Positions 19,267-27,794 of a stretch of 64,000 nucleotides of DNA are shown here, piece after piece (within the stretch, counting starts at the first letter, position 1; each line of letters opens with the position of its first letter). The notes beneath the pieces are model-generated. The model saw only the letters and a program-made list of their open reading frames with translations. It was not told where the DNA came from and searched no databases. Source of the stretch: JAGKXB01 sp964498835. GTDB taxonomy: Bacteria; Pseudomonadota; Gammaproteobacteria; Burkholderiales; Burkholderiaceae_D. The position numbers and the translations under genes were made by a program. Where the stretch lies: the NCBI GenBank assembly GCA_964498835.1, contig CAZCIX010000004.1, positions 4,960 to 68,959 of the forward strand, in the 5' to 3' direction.

Positions 19267-20117
19267 TACACGATTCCTGAACGCAAAGGAACAAAATGAC
19301 AATGTTCTAAAGTGGAGTGCTGCCAATCGGATGGCCCCACTCTTTCTATCAATTGCAATACTTGCTCACGCGCACCAACTGGTGCGATCAATCTGCCACC
19401 AATAGCCATTTGTTGTAATAACTCAGATGGCACTTCTAAACCAGCGGCGGCAAGAATAATTCCATCAAAAGGCGCGCAATGCGGTAAACCCATCATGCCA
19501 TCACCGTAATACAACGATAAATTGGCAAAAGACACAGTTTGAGAATTGATCCGAGCAAGTGTCTGCAAATTATTGGCCGCTAATTCATGTAAAGCATGGA
19601 TGCGCTCAATCGAATGCACTTCTCGCGCAATTTGTGACAATACCGCTGCTTGATAACCACACCCCGTCCCAATTTCTAATACACGATTCAGGACACCACC
19701 ATTGCGCAGCACTGCCATCATGCGTGCCACAATATATGGTTGCGAAATCGTTTGATGATGTCCGATGGGCAAAGACGCATCAATATAAGCCTGACTAGCC
19801 AAGCCAGAATCCACAAAGGCATGACGCGGCACAGCCATCATTGCAGCAAGAACAATAGGATCCTTCACCCCCTGCTTTTCAAGCCGCTGCACCATAGCAC
19901 GCCGCACTGCATCTGATACCAAAGGATTGGAACGATCAGATTCGACTAACGCAGATACATGCTTATTTGCTGCGTTCTGCGTGGCCGTTTGTGGCATGAC
20001 AACCTTACCCAAGGAACGCGCAGCAAAAGAAGGCGACTTATCCTTAGCAAACTCAGAAGAATTGCTGCGAATAGCAGAGAGTGACAATGGAAACTTTTGC
20101 TTCTTCTCCGTCGTCAT
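19266..20117 (-). CDS. pcm: Protein-L-isoaspartate O-methyltransferase
   Basis: Repairs isoaspartyl residues in aged proteins. Methyltransferase motif I VLEIGTGCGYQAAVL and the substrate loop GHHQTISQPYIVARM are clear. At 283 residues it carries an N-terminal extension of about 65 residues (Ser/Lys/Ala-rich) compared with the 208-residue E. coli enzyme, which is common in Burkholderiales. Its ATG overlaps the surE stop by 4 bp and its stop overlaps the nlpD ATG by one base, giving a tightly coupled surE-pcm-nlpD unit. Confidence 0.94.
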   Translation of the reverse strand: MTTEKKQKFPLSLSAIRSNSSEFAKDKSPSFAARSLGKVVMPQTATQNAANKHVSALVESDRSNPLVSDAVRRAMVQRLEKQGVKDPIVLAAMMAVPRHAFVDSGLASQAYIDASLPIGHHQTISQPYIVARMMAVLRNGGVLNRVLEIGTGCGYQAAVLSQIAREVHSIERIHALHELAANNLQTLARINSQTVSFANLSLYYGDGMMGLPHCAPFDGIILAAAGLEVPSELLQQMAIGGRLIAPVGAREQVLQLIERVGPSDWQHSTLEHCHFVPLRSGIV

Positions 20118-20851
20118 AACAAACCTTCTTTGAGTGCATTCAATTGCGTGGTATGTGTCAAATCTATCTGTAAAGGCGTAATTGATACCTTACCCTGCGC
20201 TGTCGCATAAAAATCGGTTCCCTCACTCGCATCTTTCGCTGCACCAGCTGGCCCTATCCAAAAAATCTCCCGTCCATGCGGATCCTGCGATTTAATGATC
20301 GCTTCAGATTGATGACGTTTGCCTAAGCGCGTGGCAACAATCTCTTCCAAATCATCATAAGGGCGGTTGGGGATATTCACATTTAACAAATACGGTTTTT
20401 GCAAAGTATCAAAACGCTGCTCCACAATCCGACGTGCCATTTTTGCCGCTGATTCCAATTGACTCCAACCAGGTTCGACTTGTGAAAAGGCAATGGAAGG
20501 AATACCAAATAAAAACCCTTCTGTCGCTGCAGCCACCGTGCCAGAGTACAAGGTATCGTCTCCCATATTCTGACCTTGATTAATCCCCGAAACAACCAAA
20601 TCTGGTTTGTAAGACAACAAACCCGTTAAAGCTAAATGCACACAATCAGATGGCGTACCATTCATAAAATAAAAACCATTGGCAGCACGATACAAAGACA
20701 GTGGACGATCCAAGGTTAGAGAATTGGAAGAGCCAGATCGATTACTATCCGGTGCCACCACCACAATCTCCGCAATAGGTGCCAACGCCTCAGCCAGCGC
20801 CACAATACCTGGTGCTAAATAACCATCGTCGTTACTGATAAGAATACGCAT
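20114..20851 (-). CDS. surE: 5'/3'-nucleotidase SurE
   Basis: Metal-dependent survival phosphatase acting on nucleoside monophosphates and polyphosphate. The N-terminal metal site MRILISNDDGYLAPGI and the NRSGSSNSLTL and SGINQGQNMGDDTLYSGTV blocks are all present; 245 residues is the normal length. It opens the stationary-phase operon surE-pcm-nlpD-rpoS and lies 6 bp downstream of the dinG-like helicase. Confidence 0.96.
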   Translation of the reverse strand: MRILISNDDGYLAPGIVALAEALAPIAEIVVVAPDSNRSGSSNSLTLDRPLSLYRAANGFYFMNGTPSDCVHLALTGLLSYKPDLVVSGINQGQNMGDDTLYSGTVAAATEGFLFGIPSIAFSQVEPGWSQLESAAKMARRIVEQRFDTLQKPYLLNVNIPNRPYDDLEEIVATRLGKRHQSEAIIKSQDPHGREIFWIGPAGAAKDASEGTDFYATAQGKVSITPLQIDLTHTTQLNALKEGLL

Positions 20852-20857
20852 AAATAA

Positions 20858-22969
20858 TTACAAATCCTTGATAGAAAAAAATTCCTGTACTACTGCCAAG
20901 TCACGCGTTCTTTTAAACGCCGGTAGGCTTTGCCAAATTCTCTTGCCATATGGCTTTGAAATCAACCGAGGGTCACAAATCATTAAGACACCACGATCAG
21001 TTTCATTACGAATCAAACGTCCGGCACCTTGCTTCATGTTAATAATCGCTTCCGGCAATTGATGATGAACAAATCCATTCAACCCCTGTTTTTCCATCAC
21101 CTCAATCCGCGCGGCAAGCACTGGATCATCTGGCGGAGCAAAAGGCAATTTATCAATAATCACTAAGGAAAGCGCTTCTCCACGCACATCCACGCCCTCC
21201 CAAAAACTTTGGCTACCTATCAATACTGCATTGCCAGCCAAGCGAAAACGATCCAGCAATTCTGTGCGGCCACTTTCACCCTGCACCATCAATGGAAAAG
21301 AAAGTTGTTGGTTAGCAAATTCTGCACGCAAACGCTCTGCGGTTTGTTTCACCGCACGTAGCGTGGTGCACAAGAAAAAAGCACGCCCGCCAGCAGCTTT
21401 CAACACTGGCAACGCGGCATCAACCACCGCATCGGTATATGCCGGTGAATTGGGCTGTGGCAAATTATTAGGAACGTACAGCAAACCTTGTTGTTCATAA
21501 TTAAAGGGACTGGGCCAAGAACGCGCTAACTCATGCTGCAATCCCATTTGCGACGTGAAATGATGGAAATTGTTCTTCACCGCCAACGTAGCAGAAGCAA
21601 AAATCCAGGAGCGTGGCACGCCCTCGCGTTGTTTGTTAAAAATAGGCGCAATCGATAATGGTGTGCGATTTAATTGCAAAGAAACGGAAAAAGCTTCGAC
21701 CCAAAATATCGTATCGGCGTTTTCTAGGTTTTCTTTATTTTCGTTGTTTTTGTTGGCGTTATTGGGAATCTGATTATTCGAACTTTTAGTCGAATTTTTA
21801 TCCCAATTTTTACTATTCCAACACTGCAAACGCAGATCTAACTCAATCGCTCTTGTTCGGCATTGCTCAATGGTTTCAGCACGTTCAGCCTGTGCTTCCA
21901 ACACTGCGATCATGCCGGCCAATTCAACTTTTAATTTTTCTAAAGCAGGGAAAAACTCAGAAGAAGGTGCAATCTGATGAATCGATAAACGCACGTTATC
22001 TTGTGGAAATGTCAAACGCAGATCCCGTGCCGCACGCTCAACAGGTGTCACCACTTTCACCCATTCTGCTCCATCGCGCGCATGCGATAACCCTTCTGCC
22101 AACACATCACGGCACAACTCCAACACTTGCGAAGTCGAAATCGTATCGCCAAAAAAGAGCGAAGCAACGTCGGGTAATTGATGCGCCTCATCAAAAATAA
22201 TCGTATTCGCTGATGGCAATAATTCGGCGACGCCATTGTCTTTCAGAGCAACATCAGCAAAAAACAAATGGTGATTAACCACCACCACATCCGCTTTTTG
22301 CGCTTCCTTACGCGCTTTCATGACGAAGCAATCTTGCGCATACTGACAATCGGAACCCAAACACGTATCACGCGTCGAGGTCACTAAATTCCAGATTGGC
22401 GCCGTTTCCGGCACTTTCAGCAATTCGGATTTATCACCCGACATGGTGGTTTTGATAAAGCGGGAAATTTCACGCAAATATCCCACATCATCACGTGACG
22501 TTAAACGACCATTTTGCAGCGTGCGCTCTAAATGAAAATGGCAGACATAATTAGCTCGCCCTTTCAGCAAAGCGATCGATACCGGGACATTCAGCGCCTT
22601 GCGTACCGTGGGGATATCGCGTTGATACAACTGATCCTGTAAGTTTTTTGTTCCCGTAGAAACAATCACCTTACCTCCCCACAATAAAGCGGGAACCAGA
22701 TAAGCAAAAGTTTTTCCGGTACCAGTACCAGCTTCGGCAATCAGGGTTTTTTGTTCCGCCACCGCTTGCGCAATCGCCTTAGCCATTTCAGTTTGCGCCT
22801 GACGTGGGCGATAGTCTGCCACCGCAAGGTTTAACAAACCGCCGCTACCAAATAATTGCTCAACCTCAACGTCATGCGCTCCTGACGAAAAAGAAGGAGA
22901 AGCTGAAGTCAATGCGGATTCTGACGTTAGCGTTGGTGAAATAGAGGTTTCTTGAGTCAAAGTAGCCAC
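20858..22969 (-). CDS. DinG/YoaA-family XPD-like DNA helicase
   Basis: Superfamily 2 iron-sulfur helicase of the DinG/YoaA group, unwinding 5'-3' and clearing R-loops or stalled forks. Walker A EAGTGTGKT (about residue 80), four-Cys iron-sulfur region TCLGSDCQYAQDC, DEAH box IIFDEAHQLPD, and C-terminal motifs IGSQSFWEGVDVRGE and QGAGRLIRNETD are visible. A Lys/Asn/Glu-rich low-complexity insert (around residues 395-425) interrupts the helicase core. The start is GTG at 22969. The closer match appears to be YoaA by length (703), but I cannot separate it from DinG with certainty. Confidence 0.88.
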   Translation of the reverse strand: MATLTQETSISPTLTSESALTSASPSFSSGAHDVEVEQLFGSGGLLNLAVADYRPRQAQTEMAKAIAQAVAEQKTLIAEAGTGTGKTFAYLVPALLWGGKVIVSTGTKNLQDQLYQRDIPTVRKALNVPVSIALLKGRANYVCHFHLERTLQNGRLTSRDDVGYLREISRFIKTTMSGDKSELLKVPETAPIWNLVTSTRDTCLGSDCQYAQDCFVMKARKEAQKADVVVVNHHLFFADVALKDNGVAELLPSANTIIFDEAHQLPDVASLFFGDTISTSQVLELCRDVLAEGLSHARDGAEWVKVVTPVERAARDLRLTFPQDNVRLSIHQIAPSSEFFPALEKLKVELAGMIAVLEAQAERAETIEQCRTRAIELDLRLQCWNSKNWDKNSTKSSNNQIPNNANKNNENKENLENADTIFWVEAFSVSLQLNRTPLSIAPIFNKQREGVPRSWIFASATLAVKNNFHHFTSQMGLQHELARSWPSPFNYEQQGLLYVPNNLPQPNSPAYTDAVVDAALPVLKAAGGRAFFLCTTLRAVKQTAERLRAEFANQQLSFPLMVQGESGRTELLDRFRLAGNAVLIGSQSFWEGVDVRGEALSLVIIDKLPFAPPDDPVLAARIEVMEKQGLNGFVHHQLPEAIINMKQGAGRLIRNETDRGVLMICDPRLISKPYGKRIWQSLPAFKRTRDLAVVQEFFSIKDL

Positions 22970-22974
22970 AGGAT

Positions 22975-23181
22975 TTAAGCAGGGACATCTGGAATCAATT
23001 GCATTCTCAGCAATGTAATATGATCTTTTAATTGCAGGCGTCGTTTCTTCAAACGTTGCAATTGCAGCTCATTATGCGGCAGATTACGCATCAAAGTATC
23101 GATCACAAGATTCAAATCCTGGTGTTCAATTTCTAATTCAGTAATCCGATCCTGTATCTGCTCTACACTCATCTTGTCCAT
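22975..23181 (-). CDS. YdcH-family (DUF465) small coiled-coil protein
   Basis: A 68-residue charged helical protein beginning MDKMSVEQIQDRITELEIE and ending in LKKRRLQLKDHITLLRMQL, which matches the DUF465/YdcH pattern of a short helical hairpin. The frame stays open upstream to 23316, but that extension is rich in basic and aromatic residues and runs into the next gene, so the start is set at 23181 (or 23172). It ends 5 bp before the helicase GTG, suggesting co-transcription. Function is unknown. Confidence 0.75.
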   Translation of the reverse strand: MDKMSVEQIQDRITELEIEHQDLNLVIDTLMRNLPHNELQLQRLKKRRLQLKDHITLLRMQLIPDVPA

Positions 23182-23233
23182 TTTATGGCAATCGAAAAAT
23201 TGATTAAGGTAAGAAAATTTACAAAACCTAAGA

Positions 23234-23641
23234 CTAAGGCTCCGGCTGATTTGCCAACTTTTTGTCACGCTCTTCAACACGAGCACGGCGCTTGAATAAA
23301 TTCGCCTCATTTTCAAGCAATTTCACATTGGCCAACATAGTCCGACGCTGCTCTTTTGCACGATCTAAACAGGATGTAGCGAAAAATCTTTCATAGCAAG
23401 CACGCTCATCTTTGTCAAATTGCGCAGCAATACGAACTCGCCGACCAGCCGCCTCCTCTAAAGCCATATCGGCATCAGCAACGGAATGTAGTGTTCCAGA
23501 TGCAGAAGACATAAACGACGAAGCTTGTCCACAATCTACAGAAGGGAAAGCAGAAGCTGCATCATGCTGCGCACAAGCTTGGGCAATAGAAAATTGCATT
23601 AATAACAACAGCAAGATCAATGTTTTAACCATTTGATTCAT
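23234..23641 (-). CDS. Hypothetical exported protein, signal peptide plus charged helix
   Basis: A 135-residue protein with a clear signal peptide (VKTLILLLLLMQFSIAQAC, cleavage after AQA), four Cys in the mature part, and a C-terminal helical region very rich in Arg, Lys and Glu (FKRRARVEERDKKLANQPEP). The mature middle (RACYERFFATSCLDRAKEQRR) has a two-Cys motif that could form a disulfide. Similar short exported proteins occur in Burkholderiales, but I recognise no named domain. Confidence 0.65.
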   Translation of the reverse strand: MNQMVKTLILLLLLMQFSIAQACAQHDAASAFPSVDCGQASSFMSSASGTLHSVADADMALEEAAGRRVRIAAQFDKDERACYERFFATSCLDRAKEQRRTMLANVKLLENEANLFKRRARVEERDKKLANQPEP

Positions 23642-23689
23642 ATTTCATATGCATTTAATTTAAATCCAAACTTTCCACCACCGATCGTT

Positions 23690-23726
23690 GTTCCACGCGT
23701 TTCGGCCGGAATCCAGTGACTTTTTC
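23690..23726. repeat. REP-like palindromic remnant
   Basis: GTTCCACGCGTTTCGGCCGG followed by AATCCAGTGAC resembles the ends of the other REP-like elements here (GGAAT / ATTCC arms, then AATCCAGTG, also found at 46,149). It is degenerate and lies between zapE and the exported protein. Confidence 0.45.
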
Positions 23727-23732
23727 AATCAA

Positions 23733-24830
23733 CTAAACAAGATCAGTCATCACTTCACGCCTTTGCGCTTCCATATACTTTTTAGACTGCATTTCAATAA
23801 TGCGTGAAGCGGTACGATGAAACTCATTTGCCAAGATGCCCTGCGTGTAAAGTGCTTCGGGCACCACAGCGGCGGACATGAATAATTTCACGTTGTAGTC
23901 ATAAAACACATCAATAAGCCAAGTAAAACGCCGCGCTTCGGAAGACATAGCAGCAGACATAGCAGGAACGTCAGACAAGATAACAACGTGAAAACGACTA
24001 GCTATTTCAAGATAATCATTTTGCGAGCGTGGCCCGCCACATAATGTCGCAAAATCGAACCAAACCACGGTACCCGCACGACGCAAAGCCCTGATTTCAC
24101 GTGCCTCGATATGAATACACACATCCTCATCATTTGTTTCTGCCACACTAGAAAAAATGTGGCGCAAAGCACTATCTGCATTTGCGCCCAGCGGCGTGTA
24201 ATACGCACTCACTTGCTCCAACGCACGCCGACGATAATCAATGCCTGCATCCACATTCAAAATATCCATTTTTTCTTGCAACAAAGCGATGCAAGGCAAA
24301 ATACGATCACGATGCAAACCATCTGGATACAAGGCTTCTGGCGCATAATTTGAGGTGATGATGAATGAGATACCTTGCTTGAATAAAGCCGAAAATAAAT
24401 TATAAAGTATCATCGCATCCGCAATATCGCAGACATGGAATTCGTCAAAACAAATCAGACGGTATTTTTTTGCAATCAAACGTGCAATTTCATCCAAGGG
24501 ATTCGCGACCCCTTTCAACTCATCCAATTGTCTATGGATTTCGCGCATAAACTCATGAAAATGCAAGCGCGTCTTACGCACAATCGGGACAACGGAATAA
24601 AAGCTGTCCATGAGAAAAGACTTCCCACGTCCAACACCACCCCACATGTACACACCACGCGGCACCTCCGGCCGATGCAACCAGCGTTTTAGCTTATTGG
24701 AACGTTGCGACTTGAAAACTTGCCATTCTTCATAAGATTGTTGCAAACGCGAGATGGCAAGGCGCTGTGCTTCATCAGCTTTAAAATCACGCTTCGACAA
24801 AGCATGCGCATAAAATTCTTGGACATTCAT
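23733..24830 (-). CDS. zapE: Cell division protein ZapE (AFG1-like ATPase)
   Basis: AFG1-family P-loop ATPase associated with FtsZ ring dynamics. Walker A GGVGRGKSFLMDSFY (about residue 65) and Walker B ICFDEFHVCDIADAM are clear, with the sensor region FIITSNYAPEALYPDGL. At 365 residues it matches the bacterial family. It is the last gene of the TCA supercluster direction but is separated from lpdA by the terminator at 24,867-24,895, so it probably has its own promoter. A zapE next to lpd/odh is common in Burkholderiales. Confidence 0.93.
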   Translation of the reverse strand: MNVQEFYAHALSKRDFKADEAQRLAISRLQQSYEEWQVFKSQRSNKLKRWLHRPEVPRGVYMWGGVGRGKSFLMDSFYSVVPIVRKTRLHFHEFMREIHRQLDELKGVANPLDEIARLIAKKYRLICFDEFHVCDIADAMILYNLFSALFKQGISFIITSNYAPEALYPDGLHRDRILPCIALLQEKMDILNVDAGIDYRRRALEQVSAYYTPLGANADSALRHIFSSVAETNDEDVCIHIEAREIRALRRAGTVVWFDFATLCGGPRSQNDYLEIASRFHVVILSDVPAMSAAMSSEARRFTWLIDVFYDYNVKLFMSAAVVPEALYTQGILANEFHRTASRIIEMQSKKYMEAQRREVMTDLV

Positions 24831-24866
24831 TGATATCCGATGTAACTAAGATGATGTACAAACAAA

Positions 24867-24895
24867 AAAAGGGACGAAAACTTCTCGTCCCTTTT
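24867..24895 (-). terminator. Rho-independent terminator after lpdA
   Basis: AAAAGGGACGA (24867-24877) pairs with TCGTCCCTTTT (24885-24895) over a 7-base loop. On the minus strand the stem is followed by a run of T (complement of 24,864-24,870), a classic intrinsic terminator for the odhA-odhB-lpdA unit. Confidence 0.88.
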
Positions 24896-24909
24896 ATCAT
24901 TTCAGATGA

Positions 24910-26349
24910 TTAAAAATTCAACGCCCGTTTATCTACAGCCAAAGCAGCTTCTTTAGTTGCTTCTGACAAAGATGGGTGAGCATGGCAAATACGTGCAATG
25001 TCTTCTGAAGAAGCACGGAATTCCATTGCAACGACTGCTTCCGCAATCAATTCAGACGCTACGGGCCCAACGATATGCACGCCCAAAATTTCATCGCTTT
25101 TCGCATCAGCTAAGAATTTGACCATACCAGAAGTATCACCCAATGCGCGCGCACGTCCGTTTGCCAGGAAGGGGAATGTACCTGCTTTGTAAGCAACACC
25201 TTCGGCTTTCAATTGCTGCTCAGTTTTGCCAACCCAAGCGATTTCTGGCGAGGTATAAATGACCCATGGCACGGTGTTGAAATTGACATGTCCATGCTGA
25301 CCTGCAATACGCTCAGCCACGGCAACGCCTTCTTCTTCCGCTTTATGCGCCAACATAGGGCCACGCACCACGTCACCAACTGCCCATACGTTTGGCAAAT
25401 TGGTTTTGCAATCGTCATCCACCGCTACAAAGCCGCGATCATCTAGCTTCAAGCCTACGCTTTCACCATTCAAACCATTGGTATTTGGTGTGCGACCGAT
25501 GGAAACGATCAATTTATCGAATACAGTTTTTTGTGCATCGCCCTTCGCATCCACGTACTCAACTGTCACGCCTTTTTTACCAGCGGTGATCACACCGATC
25601 TTGACGCCCAAATTGATGTTCAAACCTTGCTTGGTGAACAATTTGTGCGCTTCTTTGGAGATTTGATCATCCACCGCAGCCAAAAATGTAGGCAAGGCTT
25701 CCAGCACCGTCACTTCTGCCCCCAAACGACGCCATACGCTACCCATTTCAAGGCCGATCACGCCAGCACCGATTACACCCAATTTTTTAGGCACAGCATC
25801 AATGGTTAAAGCACCGGTATTGGAGAGAATTTGTTTTTCATCAAATTCTGCACCTGGCAATGCACGCGCATTGGAGCCAGTTGCAATAATGATGTGCTTA
25901 CCAGTAATCGCTTCTGTACCTTTGTCCTTACCTACCAACGCTACTTGAATCTGATAAGCGCCACCTTCCGCTTTAGCGAAAGAACCACGGCCATGGAAGA
26001 AAGTAATTTTGTTCTTTTTCAACAAATACAAAATACCGTCATTGTTTTGTTTGATAACGGAATCTTTACGCGCCAACATCTTCTTGAGATTCAGGCTTAA
26101 ACCCTTCACATCAATGCCATGATCAGCAAAAGCGTGATTCGCATGCTCGTAATGCTCGGAAGATTGCAATAAAGCTTTAGATGGAATACAACCGACGTTG
26201 GTACAAGTACCACCTGGCGCAGGACCACCCTGTGCATTTTTCCATTCATCGATACAAGCAACAGAAAAACCCAATTGCGCAGCGCGTATCGCAGCCACAT
26301 AACCGCCTGGGCCGCCACCAATAACAACCACATCAAAATTTTTCGACAT
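24910..26349 (-). CDS. lpdA: Dihydrolipoamide dehydrogenase (E3)
   Basis: FAD flavoenzyme that reoxidises lipoamide for the 2-oxoglutarate dehydrogenase complex. Seen: FAD-binding GGGPGGYVAAIRAAQ, redox disulfide CTNVGC (about residues 49-54), NAD-binding GAGVIGLEMGSVWRRLGAEV, and the C-terminal interface with the HAHPSLSEA catalytic His/Glu. At 479 residues it is normal. The short N-terminus without a lipoyl domain is typical of the odh-linked copy rather than the pyruvate dehydrogenase one. Confidence 0.95.
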   Translation of the reverse strand: MSKNFDVVVIGGGPGGYVAAIRAAQLGFSVACIDEWKNAQGGPAPGGTCTNVGCIPSKALLQSSEHYEHANHAFADHGIDVKGLSLNLKKMLARKDSVIKQNNDGILYLLKKNKITFFHGRGSFAKAEGGAYQIQVALVGKDKGTEAITGKHIIIATGSNARALPGAEFDEKQILSNTGALTIDAVPKKLGVIGAGVIGLEMGSVWRRLGAEVTVLEALPTFLAAVDDQISKEAHKLFTKQGLNINLGVKIGVITAGKKGVTVEYVDAKGDAQKTVFDKLIVSIGRTPNTNGLNGESVGLKLDDRGFVAVDDDCKTNLPNVWAVGDVVRGPMLAHKAEEEGVAVAERIAGQHGHVNFNTVPWVIYTSPEIAWVGKTEQQLKAEGVAYKAGTFPFLANGRARALGDTSGMVKFLADAKSDEILGVHIVGPVASELIAEAVVAMEFRASSEDIARICHAHPSLSEATKEAALAVDKRALNF

Positions 26350-26394
26350 ATTTAAACCTAGTCAGTAAAAGGTCAGGAATTGAAGAATAAAAAA

Positions 26395-26433
26395 TAGAGC
26401 GCTTAGGCACACAAAAGCACCTAATACGCTCTA
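26395..26433 (-). terminator. Hairpin between odhB and lpdA (attenuator-like)
   Basis: TAGAGCG (26395-26401) pairs with CGCTCTA (26427-26433), with an inner TTAGG / CCTAA stem and a small bulge. On the minus strand it follows the odhB stop and runs into TTTTTTATTC, so it could partly terminate and lower lpdA transcription relative to odhAB. Inferred from sequence only. Confidence 0.6.
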
Positions 26434-26447
26434 CCTCTATCTCTGTT

Positions 26448-27704
26448 TTATATATTCAACAATAAACGTGCTGGATCTTCCAACGCCTCTTTCATCGCTA
26501 CCAAGCCCAATACCGCTTCACGGCCATCGATAATACGATGATCGTAAGACATGGCGAGATAGTTCATAGGACGAATAACGATTTGGCCATTTTCAACGAC
26601 AGGTCTTTCTTTCGTCGCATGAACGCCAAGAATCGCAGATTGTGGTGGATTGATGATAGGTGTCGACAACATGGAACCAAAAGTACCACCGTTGGAAATC
26701 GAGAAAGTACCGCCAGTCAAATCATCCATCGTCAACTTACCATCTTTGGCTTTAGCACCAAATTCAGCAATCGTTTTTTCGATTTCAGCAATCGACAATT
26801 GATCCGCATTACGCAAAATTGGTACTACCAAACCACGTGGTGAACCAACAGCGATACCGATATCAAAATAACCATGATAAACAATATCGTTGCCATCTAC
26901 GGATGCGTTGATGATGGGATATTTCTTGAGTGCAGCAACTGCAGCTTTGACAAAGAAGGACATGAAACCAAGCTTCACGCCATGTTCTTTTTCAAATTTG
27001 TCTTTGTATTTGTTACGCAAATCAATCACTGGCTGCATATTGACTTCATTGAACGTCGTCAAAATAGCATTGGTTGATTGGGATTCCACCAAACGCTCAG
27101 CAACACGTGCACGCAAACGACTCATAGGCACGCGCTCCTCTGGACGTTCGCCCAAATTCAATGCTTTAGGAGCAGCGACTTGTTGCAACGCTGGTTTAGC
27201 TGCCGCTGCAGGACGAGCTGCTACTGCTGCAGGTGCTGCTTTGGCGTCGACTGCATTGATCACATCGCCCTTGGTCACGCGTCCATCTTTGCCAGTACCC
27301 GTTACTTGTGAAGCGGACATATTATTGTCAGCCAACATCTTGGCGGCCGCAGGCATTGCAATCGTGCCCACATTGGTAGCACTAGCAGCACTACTTGCAG
27401 CAACTTGTGCTGGTGCAGCTGCTGGTGCAGGTGCCGCAGCTGCGGACGTAGCACCTGCTTTTGCTTCGGTATCGATGAGCGCAATGACTTCACCAGCAAC
27501 GACAGTGCTGCCTTCAGCTTTGATAACTTGAGTGATCACGCCAGCACTAGGCGCTGGTAATTCAAGCACCACTTTATCTGTTTCGACGTCGATCAAATTT
27601 TCGTCACGAGCAACAGCTTCGCCCACTTTTTTATGCCACTGCAGCAAGGTCGCTTCTGCGACGGATTCGGATAACTGAGGGACTTTGACTTCAATAATTG
27701 CCAT
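26448..27704 (-). CDS. odhB: Dihydrolipoyllysine succinyltransferase (E2 of 2-oxoglutarate dehydrogenase)
   Basis: Core E2 that transfers succinyl groups to CoA. One lipoyl domain (lipoyl Lys in VETDKV, about residue 43), an Ala/Pro-rich linker (about residues 84-110), the peripheral-subunit-binding domain (AMPAAAKMLADNNMSASQV), a second Ala-rich linker, and the catalytic domain ending with SYDHRIIDGREAV are visible. At 418 residues it is typical. Also called sucB. It lies between odhA and lpdA. Confidence 0.96.
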   Translation of the reverse strand: MAIIEVKVPQLSESVAEATLLQWHKKVGEAVARDENLIDVETDKVVLELPAPSAGVITQVIKAEGSTVVAGEVIALIDTEAKAGATSAAAAPAPAAAPAQVAASSAASATNVGTIAMPAAAKMLADNNMSASQVTGTGKDGRVTKGDVINAVDAKAAPAAVAARPAAAAKPALQQVAAPKALNLGERPEERVPMSRLRARVAERLVESQSTNAILTTFNEVNMQPVIDLRNKYKDKFEKEHGVKLGFMSFFVKAAVAALKKYPIINASVDGNDIVYHGYFDIGIAVGSPRGLVVPILRNADQLSIAEIEKTIAEFGAKAKDGKLTMDDLTGGTFSISNGGTFGSMLSTPIINPPQSAILGVHATKERPVVENGQIVIRPMNYLAMSYDHRIIDGREAVLGLVAMKEALEDPARLLLNI

Positions 27705-27735
27705 GTAAACTCCATGTCTGGTGATTCATACTGAT

Positions 27736-27761
27736 ATGGCGTACCTTTTCTAGTACGCCAT
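27736..27761 (-). other. 9-bp palindrome between odhA and odhB
   Basis: ATGGCGTAC (27736-27744) and GTACGCCAT (27753-27761) form a stem around an 8-base loop in the 90-bp odhA-odhB spacer. No T-run follows on the minus strand, so it is more likely an mRNA-processing or stability hairpin than a terminator. Confidence 0.45.
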
Positions 27762-27794
27762 GATTAGTTTATTAATTTATAAAATTATTAATGA

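Noticed and set aside
26890..27531. 213-codon plus-strand Ala-rich frame
   Set aside because: Antisense to the Ala/Pro linkers of odhB; compositional artefact.
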